Shown: in pieces, positions 1 through 6,001 of the stretch
Numbering within the stretch: the stretch's first letter is position 1
Layout: each line of letters opens with the position of its first letter
Assembly (NCBI GenBank): GCA_934869045.1
Contig: CAKXAF010000082.1
Location: forward strand, 1 to 9,730
Origin: an uncultured Nitrososphaerota archaeon
GTDB lineage: Bacteria > Bacillota > Clostridia > Oscillospirales > Ruminococcaceae
DNA: 9,730 bases
Reading direction: 5' to 3'
Program-made: the position numbers and the translations under genes
The notes under the pieces: model-generated
Seen by the model: only the letters and a program-made list of their open reading frames with translations
Told to the model about the DNA's origin: nothing
Database searches by the model: none

Positions 1-782
1 CCTTTAAACAGAACCAGGTATCCGAATCCCGCACCTGTGGAGAGCCCAGCTACCGCGGCGCCGAAGCTGATGCTTCCGCTTAAAAACAGCTCCGTCAGCA
101 GCACGGAAGTCGCACATCCGGGAATCAGTCCGATCAGCGCTGTAATTGCTGGCTGAAACACGCTTCCGGAGAGCAGGACGGAACGCAGCGTGTCCTCGCC
201 AATCCAAAAAACGATCAAGTTGATTGCCAGCATGGTGACTCCGATGAAGAGGGTGATCTGAATGGTGTGCTTTAATGCACAGATCCATATGTGACGCAGT
301 TTTCCATTGTCCCCGTGATGGGAATGCTCACAGCAGCCGCAGCCGTCGACTTCCACTACTGTTGTGGAAGGAGCAGTAGCTGTGCTCGTGGATTTTCGAA
401 AAACTGTAAACTTTAATAGATAACCGAACAGGACGGCCAGCAAAAGCTTGCTGCCAAGCAGCAAAAGGATGGGCTTCCATCCGGAGGATTGGGTCAGCAT
501 GACCGGGATCGCCTCGTCGGATGTTGCCAGGAAAACGGCGATCAAAGTGCTGGCAGACAAGATTTTTTCGTTGTATAAAGAGGCGGCGGCAGCCGAAAAG
601 CCGCATTGGGGCACACAGCCGGCCAACGCTCCGACCACCGGTCCAAATTTTTCAAACCTTCCGCCAAAAATCCGGGATGTATCGACTCTGGCTTCCAGAT
701 ACTCGATCACCAAATAAACGACGAACAGAATGGGAAGGGCCTTTAGCGTATCCAAAAGCGTATCCAGTAAAACTTCTTGCAT
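1..782 (-). CDS. Putative heavy-metal exporter, ArsP_2 / 'putative manganese transporter' type (3' end outside window)
   Basis: The visible 260 residues form a polytopic membrane protein that probably exports a metal or metalloid across the cytoplasmic membrane. Hydrophobic segments lie near residues 10-28, 45-70, 78-95, 98-122, 160-185 and 205-255. Two similar half-motifs are seen: GCVPQCGFSAAA at 55-66, with Cys56 and Cys60, and a second IPGC motif with Cys223 followed by a Gly/Ala-rich helix. This internal duplication is what I recall of the PF11449 (ArsP_2) family, sometimes annotated as arsenic efflux or manganese transporter. Between the halves a hydrophilic loop (about 147-158) carries Cys148, Cys150, Cys151, His153, His155 and His156, a likely metal-binding patch. 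The ATG at 780-782 is preceded by AGGAG with 7 bases spacing. A consensus promoter with a Fur-like box controls it. It is divergent from the two-component system. The substrate is not determinable from sequence; the frame is open at the left edge. Confidence 0.8.
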   Translation of the reverse strand, partial: MQEVLLDTLLDTLKALPILFVVYLVIEYLEARVDTSRIFGGRFEKFGPVVGALAGCVPQCGFSAAAASLYNEKILSASTLIAVFLATSDEAIPVMLTQSSGWKPILLLLGSKLLLAVLFGYLLKFTVFRKSTSTATAPSTTVVEVDGCGCCEHSHHGDNGKLRHIWICALKHTIQITLFIGVTMLAINLIVFWIGEDTLRSVLLSGSVFQPAITALIGLIPGCATSVLLTELFLSGSISFGAAVAGLSTGAGFGYLVLFK

Positions 783-803
783 GTTAAATCTCCTACTCTT
801 ACT

Positions 804-822
804 GAGAATGATTTTCATTTGC
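804..822. promoter_or_regulatory. Fur-family-like operator over the exporter start site
   Basis: The 19 bases GAGAATGATTTTCATTTGC match the classic Fur consensus GATAATGATAATCATTATC at 14 of 19 positions. The core AATGA-TTT-TCATT (807-819) is a perfect inverted repeat. It lies immediately downstream of the -10 box and covers the predicted +1, a standard repressor position. The site type (Fur, Zur, PerR or a Mn-responsive relative) cannot be told apart by eye; metal-responsive control is an inference. Confidence 0.6.
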
Positions 823-823
823 A

Positions 824-852
824 ATTATAGGCTTTTTTTTACAATTTGTCAA
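824..852 (-). promoter_or_regulatory. Consensus sigma-A promoter of the metal exporter
   Basis: On the minus strand TTGACA (852-847) and TATAAT (829-824) are separated by exactly 17 bases, matching the sigma-A consensus in all twelve positions. Transcription should start near 817, giving a leader of only about 35 bases, too short for a riboswitch. A promoter this strong would need repression, which the box just downstream could provide. Confidence 0.85.
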
Positions 853-877
853 GCTTTGGGACGATTTTCGGAAAATA

Positions 878-909
878 TTCAAGAAACTTTCACATTCGCG
901 TGATACACT
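878..909 (+). promoter_or_regulatory. Candidate promoter with an OmpR-type direct repeat upstream of the response regulator
   Basis: An extended -10 like element, TG at 901-902 and TACACT at 904-909, lies 30 bases upstream of the start codon. The -35 position is poor. Over that position sits a direct repeat with an 11-base period, TTCAAG (878-883) and TTCACA (889-894), resembling the TT(A/C/T)ACA-N5-TT(A/C/T)ACA sites bound by PhoB/PhoP-type regulators. A weak -35 with an overlapping activator-type repeat fits autoactivation, but this is inferred from pattern only. Confidence 0.4.
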
Positions 910-939
910 AGAGCAAATTCGCAGAAAGGATGAGGTCTC

Positions 940-1614
940 ATGTATCATCTTCTCGTGGTAGACGATGAGGAACAGATTCGCAATTTAATCAAAAAGTACG
1001 CGTCTTTTGAAGGATACCAGGTTACAGAGGCATCTGACGGTATGGAGGCGGTAGAAATTTGCCTCAAGCAGCGGTTTGACCTAATCGTTATGGACGTAAT
1101 GATGCCGGAGCTGGATGGGTTTTCAGCGTGCCGGGAAATTCGGAAGCACGCAAATACGCCGGTGTTGATGCTTTCTGCGCGGGGTGAAGAGTATGATCGG
1201 ATCCATGGCTTTGAAATTGGCGTGGATGATTATGTCGTAAAACCATTTTCTCCGAAAGAGCTTATGATGCGGGTTCAGGCTATTTTAAAACGGAGCAGGA
1301 CATCCTCTTCGGACAGCGGGAAGGAGATTCTGCAGTTTGAGGGGCTGACCGTGGATTTTACCGGCCGGATCGTAACCATTGATGGAAAAAAAGCGGAGTT
1401 GTCACCGAAAGAGTATGATCTTCTGTTCTATTTGGTCCGGAATCGCAACATCGCCCTTTCCCGGGAAACTCTGATCAGCAACGTATGGGGGTACGATTTT
1501 TATGGAGACGACCGCACACTGGATACCCATATCAAGCTCCTGCGGAAAAGCCTCGGCCCGTACAGCAAATTTATTGTGACGTTGCGGGGAGTGGGGTATC
1601 GCTTTGAGGCATAA
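940..1614 (+). CDS. OmpR/PhoB-family response regulator
   Basis: This 224-residue cytoplasmic transcription factor receives a phosphate from the partner kinase and binds DNA. The N-terminal receiver domain (about 1-117) has the acidic pair Asp8-Asp9, phospho-acceptor Asp52 in the context VMDVMMPELDG, Ser79 and the conserved Lys101 in VKPFSPKEL. The C-terminal winged-helix domain (about 128-224) has the family signatures LSPKEYDLLFYL, VWGYDF, RTLDTHI and the final RGVGYRFE. The length is typical. The ATG at 940 has AAAGGA nine bases and GAGG four bases upstream. The kinase gene overlaps its 3' end by 11 bases, so the pair is translated together. Being divergent from a metal exporter suggests, but does not prove, a role in metal or envelope stress. 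Many paralogues look alike, so I give no gene name. Confidence 0.95.
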   Translation: MYHLLVVDDEEQIRNLIKKYASFEGYQVTEASDGMEAVEICLKQRFDLIVMDVMMPELDGFSACREIRKHANTPVLMLSARGEEYDRIHGFEIGVDDYVVKPFSPKELMMRVQAILKRSRTSSSDSGKEILQFEGLTVDFTGRIVTIDGKKAELSPKEYDLLFYLVRNRNIALSRETLISNVWGYDFYGDDRTLDTHIKLLRKSLGPYSKFIVTLRGVGYRFEA

Positions 1615-3091
1615 AAAGAAGGCAAAATCAGGCGCTCCCATCAAATGGAAGCTGTTGGCTACCTTTGTAGGCTTTACTGTCGCGATGCTGTCACTGCTTT
1701 GGCTGTTTCAGGTAGCTCTGCTGGAACGTTTTTATAAAGCGATCAAGACGGTGGACATCCAGAGCTCTGCTGAAGCGATTGTCCGGCACATCGGTGACAG
1801 TGATCTGCAGACACTTACCGAAAATCTGGCGGCGCAAAATGATCTCTGCATCCTGATTTTGGACAGCAGCTGCCGGGAAATCGCCTCTGCTGATACGCTT
1901 CCGGGATGCCGGATCCACAACATGCGATATCAGGATCTCCTTCGGCTTTATGTTCTAGCTCTGGAGAATGGCGGTTCCTACACGGAACGGATAACGGAGC
2001 GTTCCTTTCAGCTTTCGCCCAATTGGGGGTTCCATCCTTCTTATGTAGACCAGAAGGATGTTTTGATTTTGGTTCAGGTCGTCACGCTGTCTACCGGTGA
2101 GGAACGGATTGTCCTTCTGAATTCCACGATTTCACCGGTGGACGCTACGGTGAGGACCTTACGTGTCCAGCTGACAATTGTGACGGTGCTGATGGTACTG
2201 CTTGCATTTTCGCTGGCACTGATCCTGTCGCGCCATCTGGCGAAACCAATTGTCAAGGTCAATGAAACGGCAAAAGAGCTGGCAAAAGGAAAATATGACA
2301 TTGTATTTGAGGGTGGAGGATACCGGGAGATTTCTGAGCTCAACCGCACACTCAACTACACGGCGGAAGAACTCTCTAAAGTAGAAAACCTCCGTCGGGA
2401 ATTGCTGGCCAATATCTCCCACGACCTACGGACACCGCTGACCATGATCATCGGCTATGCGGAGATGATGAGGGATATCCCCGGCGAAAATACGCCGGAA
2501 AACGTGCAGACCATCGTCGACGAAGCTTCCCGGCTCAACCGGCTGGTCAACGATCTTTTGGACCTTTCAAAGCTGCAGGCCGGCGTTCAGGAACTGACGC
2601 CCTCCACCTTCTGCCTGACCCAAATGGTGCGGGATACCCTGGGTCGTTACGCCAGGATGACAGAAGCGGACGGATACCGAATCAGTTTTGAGGCGGAAAT
2701 GGATGCTTCTGTCCATGCTGATGAGATGAAAATTTCCCAGGTACTTTATAATCTCATCAACAATGCGATCAACTACACTGGCAAGGACCGTTCTGTAATT
2801 GTACGGCAGACCGTTCAAAACAGATGGGTGAGAATTGAAGTTGCGGATACCGGAGAGGGGATTCCGGCTGACAGGCTCCCATATGTTTGGGATCGGTACT
2901 ACAAGCTGGATAAGTCTCATAAGCGTGCGGCAGTCGGGACTGGGCTGGGGCTTTCTATTGTAAAAAATGTTTTGGATATGCATCAGGCTCGTTACGGCGT
3001 TTCCAGTACGGTTGGGCAGGGAAGCGCTTTCTGGTTTGAACTTCCGGTTGCAAAATCGCCGGACGCCAAAGCAGAAGAAACTCCTGAATAA
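1604..3091 (+). CDS. Membrane sensor histidine kinase with HAMP domain (TTG start)
   Basis: This 495-residue kinase autophosphorylates on a histidine and passes the phosphate to the upstream regulator. In order: basic N-terminus, transmembrane helix about 15-40, an extracytoplasmic sensor region about 41-183, a second transmembrane helix about 185-210, HAMP linker to about 262, then HisKA with LANISHDLRTPL and phospho-acceptor His273. The ATP-binding domain shows the N box (LYNLINNAINYT, about 379-392), G1 (DTGEGI, near 414), an F box (VWDRYYK) and G2 (GTGLGLS, near 446). TTG at 1604 is the only plausible start: an in-frame TGA lies at 1577-1579, the next Met is inside the first membrane helix, and GGGG lies seven bases upstream. 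It overlaps the regulator by 11 bases. The sensor region matches no domain I recognise, so the signal is unknown. The C-terminal tail past the kinase core is short and acidic. Confidence 0.93.
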   Translation: MRHKKKAKSGAPIKWKLLATFVGFTVAMLSLLWLFQVALLERFYKAIKTVDIQSSAEAIVRHIGDSDLQTLTENLAAQNDLCILILDSSCREIASADTLPGCRIHNMRYQDLLRLYVLALENGGSYTERITERSFQLSPNWGFHPSYVDQKDVLILVQVVTLSTGEERIVLLNSTISPVDATVRTLRVQLTIVTVLMVLLAFSLALILSRHLAKPIVKVNETAKELAKGKYDIVFEGGGYREISELNRTLNYTAEELSKVENLRRELLANISHDLRTPLTMIIGYAEMMRDIPGENTPENVQTIVDEASRLNRLVNDLLDLSKLQAGVQELTPSTFCLTQMVRDTLGRYARMTEADGYRISFEAEMDASVHADEMKISQVLYNLINNAINYTGKDRSVIVRQTVQNRWVRIEVADTGEGIPADRLPYVWDRYYKLDKSHKRAAVGTGLGLSIVKNVLDMHQARYGVSSTVGQGSAFWFELPVAKSPDAKAEETPE

Positions 3092-3130
3092 GAAGAACCC
3101 CCTTCCGTTTGGAAGGGGGATTCTTTATTC
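3086..3130. terminator. Bidirectional hairpin terminator between convergent genes
   Basis: CCCCCTTCC (3098-3106), loop GTTT, GGAAGGGGG (3111-3119) form a perfect 9-bp GC-rich stem. The flanks extend it: AGAA (3094-3097) with TTCT (3121-3124), and GAATAA (3086-3091) with TTATTC (3125-3130), with small bulges. The A/T-rich outer arms give U-rich tails in both directions. The TAA of the kinase (3089-3091) and the complement of the flavoprotein TAA (3125-3127) both lie in the outer stem. Confidence 0.9.
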
Positions 3131-4504
3131 AGCGATATGATCCGCAACGTAGAGGCCGTTTGCCGCTGCCTGGGAAAGAGATCTGGTGAATCCCGCTCCG
3201 TCACCAATGGCATAGATACCGCAGCAGCCACTGATTTCAAAGTCGTGGCAGTCGGGCCGGGCGGAATAGTACTTACACTCCACTCCATACAGCAAAGTAT
3301 CGTAATTGGCCGTACCTGGCGCTATATTGTCCAGGGCGTGCAGCGTTTCGATGATATTATCCAACTGCCGTTTGGGCATACACAGACTCAGATCTCCGGC
3401 TACCGCCTGTAGGGTCGGTTGCGTGGTTGACTGACGGAGGCGCTTGCTGTCGGTCCGGCGGCCATTTTCCAGATCGCCGAGACGTTGCACCAACACGCTT
3501 CCGCCGCTGATCAGGTTGGCGAGGCTGGCCACATGCCGGGCGTATTCGATGGGTTCTTTGAAGGGCTCGGTAAAGCGAATGGTGGACAGCAGCGCAAAAT
3601 TGGAATTTTTCGTTTTGCGGCATTCTTCCCGATAGGAGTGGCCATTTACCGTCAGGACGCCGTCCGTGTTTTCTGTTACAACATGGCCGCGCTCGTTGAA
3701 GCAGAACATGCGTGTAACATCTCCGTAGCCCTTTGAACGATACCAGATTTTCGGTTCATAAATTTTTTTGGAGAAATCTTCCCAAATAATCGAAGGAAGT
3801 TCGACACGCACCCCGATATCTACCTGGTTGTTTTGAAGAGAAATTCCATTTTCCATACACCATTTGGAGAAAAAACGGCTGCCTGCCCGCCCCACGGCAA
3901 ATACGATTTTTTCCGCAGACAGGGTCCCTTCTTTTTGGGCGTGGGAGTATGTGATGACGTGTGTATCACGGTTGACAGCTGTCACTTCCGTAGAAGTCCG
4001 AATGTCTACACGGCTTTCCAGAGATTCAATCAAACGCCGCATGGTTTCAAAATTGGAGTCCGTCCCCAAGTGCTTGAGCTGGGCCTGACTCATGTGCAGA
4101 TCATGGCGCAGACAGAGGGCTTTCAGCTCATTGCTGGGCATAAACCGTTCCGTAGTAGCTCCGAAAGAAACCAGGATTCGGTCGGCTTGCTCAATATAGT
4201 CGATCACGGTCTCCGGGGCCAAAAAATCCGTGAGCCATCCGCCGTATTCCGTGGAAATCACGTATTTTCCGTCGGAAAAGGCTCCAGCTCCCGCCATCCC
4301 CTCCATAATTGCACAGGAACTGCACTTAATGCATTTTTCTGCCCGATGGGAAACGATAGGACAAACACGCTTTTGAATCGCCGCCCCTTTTTCTAAAATG
4401 CAAATCTTCAGTTCCGGATTTTGCTCCGCCAGCCGGTAAGCGGTCATAATCCCACCGATGCCGCCACCGATAATCGCAACGTCATATGTTTGCCGTAATT
4501 CCAA
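3125..4504 (-). CDS. COG2509-like FAD-dependent dehydrogenase of unknown substrate (TTG start)
   Basis: A 459-residue cytoplasmic flavoprotein. Residues 8-18 (DVAIIGGGIGG) are a Rossmann dinucleotide motif, with Glu38 in ILEKG as the expected ribose-binding acid. Next comes a cysteine cluster, Cys48, Cys58, Cys61 and Cys64, then GAGAFSDGK (72-80). The C-terminal AIGDGAGFTRSLSQAAANG is the second FAD-contacting motif. These features fit the uncharacterised FAD-dependent dehydrogenases of COG2509; the reaction is unknown. The open frame reaches an ATG at 4547-4549, but I prefer TTG at 4504: GGGAGGG lies six bases upstream, the product starts just before the Rossmann strand as in relatives, and the extra 15 residues look like translated leader. 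It has its own promoter in the tail of the upstream glycosyltransferase gene and converges on the histidine kinase. No signal peptide or membrane helix is seen. Family assignment is fairly sure; function is not. Confidence 0.85.
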   Translation of the reverse strand: MELRQTYDVAIIGGGIGGIMTAYRLAEQNPELKICILEKGAAIQKRVCPIVSHRAEKCIKCSSCAIMEGMAGAGAFSDGKYVISTEYGGWLTDFLAPETVIDYIEQADRILVSFGATTERFMPSNELKALCLRHDLHMSQAQLKHLGTDSNFETMRRLIESLESRVDIRTSTEVTAVNRDTHVITYSHAQKEGTLSAEKIVFAVGRAGSRFFSKWCMENGISLQNNQVDIGVRVELPSIIWEDFSKKIYEPKIWYRSKGYGDVTRMFCFNERGHVVTENTDGVLTVNGHSYREECRKTKNSNFALLSTIRFTEPFKEPIEYARHVASLANLISGGSVLVQRLGDLENGRRTDSKRLRQSTTQPTLQAVAGDLSLCMPKRQLDNIIETLHALDNIAPGTANYDTLLYGVECKYYSARPDCHDFEISGCCGIYAIGDGAGFTRSLSQAAANGLYVADHIAE

Positions 4505-4510
4505 GAAAAA

Positions 4511-4517
4511 CCCTCCC
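4511..4517 (-). promoter_or_regulatory. Ribosome binding site that decides the TTG start of the flavoprotein
   Basis: The minus strand reads GGGAGGG here, six bases before TTG at 4504-4502. No comparable site lies at the correct distance before the ATG at 4549, where only weakly purine-rich sequence is seen. Confidence 0.7.
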
Positions 4518-4586
4518 GTAAACGCATCGTTTGTTCGCTTGAAAAACAAATCCTCATGGACAGCAGGGTCATATCAAAACCTATTT

Positions 4587-4615
4587 ATTATATCACTTTT
4601 CCTGTCTTTTGTCAA
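4587..4615 (-). promoter_or_regulatory. Consensus promoter of the flavoprotein gene, embedded in the glycosyltransferase 3' end
   Basis: On the minus strand TTGACA (4615-4610), a 17-base spacer and TATAAT (4592-4587) match the consensus fully. TGA just before TATAAT also makes an extended -10. The -35 and spacer are coding sequence for the last glycosyltransferase residues, and the TGA stop (4595-4593) supplies the extended TG. Transcription should begin near 4580, giving a leader of about 76 bases. Confidence 0.85.
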
Positions 4616-5780
4616 TATCCTGATAAGCCTGCTGATAAACGGTCAGCAGGTAATTGGCAAGATTTTCAGAGCCTGCCTGCTTTACTGATTCCCGCACAGA
4701 GTTTTGCAGAATGATCTTTTCCTCCGCCGGTTTATCCCGGTAAGCGATCAATTCGTCATACATTCCTTTGGCGTCATAATAAATGTATCCGTTTACTCCG
4801 CTGCGGACCTGTCCCTCGTTCAGCTTGTCAAATCGATGGAGGACCGGCAACCCTGTCGCCATTGCTTCCAGCATGGAGATAGAGTTGGTGTCGGACAGAG
4901 AAGCCGTAATGTAGAGATCACAGCTGGCATAGTAAGGGGGAAGTTCATTGTTAGGAACTGCTCCGGTAAAAATGACCATATCCTGTATGCCAAGATGGGA
5001 AGCCTGCTCCACAAGCTCCTGATGGCAGGGGCCGTCTCCGATAATCAAAAGTTTGAGGTTGTCAGAGGGCTTTACTGTTTCCGCCCAGTAATCCAGCAAA
5101 ACATCGATACTTTTTTCCTTGCCGATTCTGCCGCAGAAGCAGACAAGCATTTCGTCATCGCGGATGTGATATTTCTGACGGAATTCGTGCTTTTTCTCTT
5201 CGTCAATGTTATGGGGGAGGAACTTGTCCAGCTCTACCGGATTGGGGATGACCCGGACGTCCTTGTCGACCCCGCAATCATTTTTGATGTATTCGTCACA
5301 CTTTTTTGATGGGCCGGTGATAGCGTTGGCTTTCTTCGCGAACTGTCCGAAATACCGATGAGAGATGCGGGTCATCATCGGTATCAGTCGTTTGGGAGCC
5401 ACATAGTAAATATAGTCGTCATACATAGTATGAAGCGTGTAGACAAGCGGAATGTGAAGCGTTTTGGCAATATGGATTCCGGACAGGCCGATTCCGAACT
5501 CATTGTGAATATGGATGATATCCGGATGGAACTCTTCAATCAGTTTCACACGCCGGTGAGAGTAGGGAAGTGCGACTCCATAATCATAAAACCGCTTAAA
5601 CCGGGCGCCAGGGCAGTGGAGAATGTGATTTTCGATATAGTGATGCCGAGCGTGCGGGTCAGCTGTTACGATCAAGACTTCATGCCCGAGTTTCTCCAAG
5701 CCTTCCTTTAAAAGTTTGACATGAGTGACGACCCCGTTGATATACGGTAGGTAGGTTTCCGTAAACATTGCAATACGCAT
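4593..5780 (-). CDS. GT4-family glycosyltransferase, diacylglycerol glucosyltransferase-like
   Basis: This 395-residue GT-B enzyme probably transfers a sugar from a nucleotide-sugar donor to a membrane lipid or similar acceptor at the inner face of the membrane. The N-terminal acceptor domain starts MRIAMFTETYLPYINGVV and includes IIHIHNEFG (88-96) and YTLHTMYDDY (114-123). VIPNPVELDKF (177-187) leads to the donor domain, with GRIGKEKS (217-224) holding Arg218 and Lys223, and IGDGP (247-251). The usual E-x7-E site reads Asp297-x7-Glu305, so the first acid is Asp. Family likeness is to alpha-glucosyl diacylglycerol synthases of Firmicutes, inferred from the N-terminal and TLHTMYDDY motifs; the acceptor is uncertain. 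The start is debatable: ATG 5780 gives the family-standard N-terminus, ATG 5792 adds four residues, and the frame extends to 5846. A strong AAAGGAGGG lies at 5816-5808, with a hairpin between it and the start. The gene sits upstream of the flavoprotein in the same direction. Confidence 0.88.
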   Translation of the reverse strand: MRIAMFTETYLPYINGVVTHVKLLKEGLEKLGHEVLIVTADPHARHHYIENHILHCPGARFKRFYDYGVALPYSHRRVKLIEEFHPDIIHIHNEFGIGLSGIHIAKTLHIPLVYTLHTMYDDYIYYVAPKRLIPMMTRISHRYFGQFAKKANAITGPSKKCDEYIKNDCGVDKDVRVIPNPVELDKFLPHNIDEEKKHEFRQKYHIRDDEMLVCFCGRIGKEKSIDVLLDYWAETVKPSDNLKLLIIGDGPCHQELVEQASHLGIQDMVIFTGAVPNNELPPYYASCDLYITASLSDTNSISMLEAMATGLPVLHRFDKLNEGQVRSGVNGYIYYDAKGMYDELIAYRDKPAEEKIILQNSVRESVKQAGSENLANYLLTVYQQAYQDIDKRQEK

Positions 5781-5788
5781 AGCTGTTA

Positions 5789-5816
5789 CCATCCTTTTGG
5801 ATGGATTCCCTCCTTT
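5789..5816 (-). promoter_or_regulatory. Ribosome binding site followed by a small hairpin before the glycosyltransferase start
   Basis: Minus strand: AAAGGAGGG (5816-5808), then CCATCC-AAAA-GGATGG (5804-5789), a perfect 6-bp stem with a 4-base loop. The linear distance from the ribosome site to ATG 5780 is 27 bases, too long; if the hairpin folds it drops to about 11. ATG 5792 lies inside the stem. A weaker site, GGATGG, lies eight bases before ATG 5780. Confidence 0.45.
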
Positions 5817-5846
5817 AACTGATAAGATCCAAGTGCCTTTACACAT

Positions 5847-6001
5847 CTATAACGAAATGAAAACATTGTTTCCGTCAAAACGGCAGGCGTTTTTATTTCA
5901 GCAAATCGGCTATTCATAGAACCGCTGTAGCCGTTTATCCTATGCTGATATTGTGTGCCAGTAACGCCTTTTCAACATTTCTTTAGCCGGATCGGCGCCT
6001 A
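5847..6001. other. Intergenic region between the zinc-ribbon gene and the glycosyltransferase
   Basis: No gene is supported here. An inverted repeat CGGCTA (5907-5912) / TAGCCG (5928-5933) with a 15-base loop could be a weak terminator for the zinc-ribbon gene, but no good T-run follows on the minus strand. A leftward promoter for the glycosyltransferase must lie here or upstream; TTGACG with TTATAG at 20-base spacing is the nearest match and is unconvincing. Confidence 0.4.

Noticed and set aside
783..823. A manganese riboswitch (yybP-ykoY) before the exporter
   Set aside because: The predicted leader is only about 35 bases, too short for this structure.
3833..4396. A 187-codon open frame antisense to the flavoprotein
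   Set aside because: The opposite strand carries FAD-binding and cysteine motifs; the antisense product has no family features.
4530..4550. Small hairpin TTTGTT/AACAAA in the flavoprotein leader
   Set aside because: Six A/T-rich pairs with a 9-base loop are too weak to call a regulator or terminator.
4704..5309. A 201-codon open frame antisense to the glycosyltransferase
   Set aside because: It is opposite a gene with clear family motifs, has no recognisable domain, and is explained by codon bias of the real gene.
5907..5933. Intrinsic terminator after the zinc-ribbon gene
   Set aside because: The 6-bp stem has a 15-base loop and no T-run on the minus strand; kept only as a weak possibility.
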